Shown here: one piece after another, positions 63,177 to 64,000 of the stretch | Layout: each line of letters opens with the position of its first letter | Numbering within the stretch: position 1 is the first letter of the stretch | Origin: Acridotheres tristis | Taxonomy: Eukaryota; Chordata; Aves; Passeriformes; Sturnidae | DNA length: 64,000 nucleotides | Direction: 5' to 3' | Assembly (NCBI GenBank): GCA_037013685.1 | Contig: CM072902.1 | Span: 13,310,747 to 13,374,746 of the forward strand | Position numbers and translations under genes: made by a program | The notes under the pieces: model-generated | Database searches by the model: none | Seen by the model: only the letters and a program-made list of their open reading frames with translations | What the model was told of the DNA's origin: nothing

Positions 63177-63307
63177 TTCCCAGCCCTGCAGATCCCTCCT
63201 GCCAGCAGGGCAGCCAGGGCACCCTCGTGGTTTTTGGCACAGCCTGGGCAGGTGAGGGAAGGTGCAGCAGGGATGCAGGAACTGCATGTGGGCACAGCTG
63301 GCTCTGC

Positions 63308-63514
63308 TCACTGCAACACTGCAGATACTGCAACACTGCAGGCACTGCAACACTGCAAACACTGCAGGCACTGCAACACTGCAGGCACTGCAACACTGCA
63401 AACACTGCAGATACTGCAACACTGCAGTGCCTGCAAACACTGAAGATACTGCAAACACTGCAGGCACTGCAGATACCACAACACTGCAGGCACTGCAAAC
63501 CCTGCAAGCCCTGC
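63308..63514. repeat. 9-bp minisatellite (ACACTGCAA/GGCACTGCA)
   Basis: About 22 units of CACTGCAAA, CACTGCAGG or CACTGCAGAT. Confidence 0.93.
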
Positions 63515-63563
63515 CTGCTGCCTCCCTGCAGGGCACCTGAAGCTCTCCAGAGCTCGTCCTGCA

Positions 63564-63704
63564 GCCTGGCACTGGCACAGCCTGGGCACTGGCACAGCCT
63601 GGGCACTGGCACAGCCTGGCACTGGCACGGCCTGGCACTGGCACAGCCTGGCACTGGCACGGCCTGGGCACTGGCACAGCCTGGCACTGGCACGGCCTGG
63701 GCAC
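63564..63704. repeat. 17-19 bp minisatellite (GGCACTGGCACAGCCT)
   Basis: Eight units of GCACTGGCACAGCCT or GCACTGGCACGGCCT with GG/GGG spacing variation. Confidence 0.93.
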
Positions 63705-64000
63705 CAGCTCTGCTGGCAGAATTGGGATGGTTTCAGCCTGGGCTGGAGGCTCGAGGAGCAGCAGCTGATCTCTGCTCTCGTGTGGAATGCATCACAATGG
63801 AGGTGGCACTCTGGCTGTGGCAGGCAGAGGTAAAGCAGCAGCTCTGGTCCCTGGGGATGCTTCCCCGCCAGCTGGAGGCTCCTCTGGACCGGGGCGGACA
63901 GAGATGCAAACGGGCAGGAGCGGGCGGAGCATCCCGGGACGCCGCAGCGGCCCCGGCTCCCTCTGGCAGCAGCTCTGTGCCTGCATTCTCCTGCAGAGAT
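63705..64000. other. RIMBP2 intron sequence to window end
   Basis: GC-rich sequence with no exon I can support. It should lie inside RIMBP2, because upstream coding exons are missing from the window. Confidence 0.5.

Noticed and set aside
62719..63704. 300-codon cysteine-rich minus-strand frames
   Set aside because: They are composed of the 14-bp, 9-bp and 17-bp tandem arrays. Cysteine richness follows from the TGC/TGT-containing repeat.

Overview
The window looks like bird nuclear DNA, probably from a microchromosome. Two genes can be identified with confidence, both in the last 26 kb. PIWIL1 (+ strand, coding exons 39,632-52,789) is complete. RIMBP2 (- strand, 53.8-62.5 kb) is represented by its C-terminal seven coding exons and its 3' UTR. 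The two genes converge tail to tail with only about 0.2 kb between their predicted poly(A) signals. The PIWIL1-RIMBP2 neighbourhood is known in vertebrates. Avian origin is inferred from the small introns, the sharply varying GC content, the abundance of GC-rich minisatellites, and PIWIL1 residues that match the chicken protein as I remember it (for example [12 protein letters not shown]). No search was possible, so the species is open.

Layout. 1-37 kb is a gene-free upstream flank; I found no convincing exon in it. It carries a chain of minisatellites: about 0.8-1.4, 1.4-2.3, 2.9-3.3, 4.4-6.1, 9.5-9.9, 10.1-10.3, 16.1-16.5, 19.9-22.7 (41-bp unit, about 67 copies), 30.6-31.1 and 33.1-33.4 kb. 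Between them lies unique AT-rich sequence with a 40-bp near-perfect palindrome (2,630-2,669) and a 15-bp perfect inverted repeat (10,910-10,975). At 37.5-38.7 kb a CpG-dense 32-bp minisatellite abuts the PIWIL1 CpG-island promoter (CCAAT box 38,799; inferred non-coding exon 1 ending at 39,023). PIWIL1 follows with 20 coding exons, all GT-AG and phase-consistent, giving an 878-residue protein with the DEDH catalytic tetrad intact. One intron carries a 38-bp minisatellite that runs up to the exon 13 acceptor. The last intron carries an antisense solo retroviral LTR. After the convergent 3' ends come the RIMBP2 3' UTR, the tail exon, SH3 domain III and SH3 domain II exons, and a linker exon. Introns here hold another set of simple and tandem repeats. 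The window ends inside RIMBP2.

The genes do not form a pathway. PIWIL1 is the germline piRNA effector nuclease, while RIMBP2 is a presynaptic active-zone scaffold. The feature most worth attention is the combination of a methylatable, hairpin-forming tandem array at the PIWIL1 promoter, an LTR inside PIWIL1, and a germline-expressed gene converging on a neuronal gene. Tandem arrays add up to roughly 11 kb of 64 kb by my boundaries. Almost all long open frames outside the two genes are by-products of stop-free repeats.
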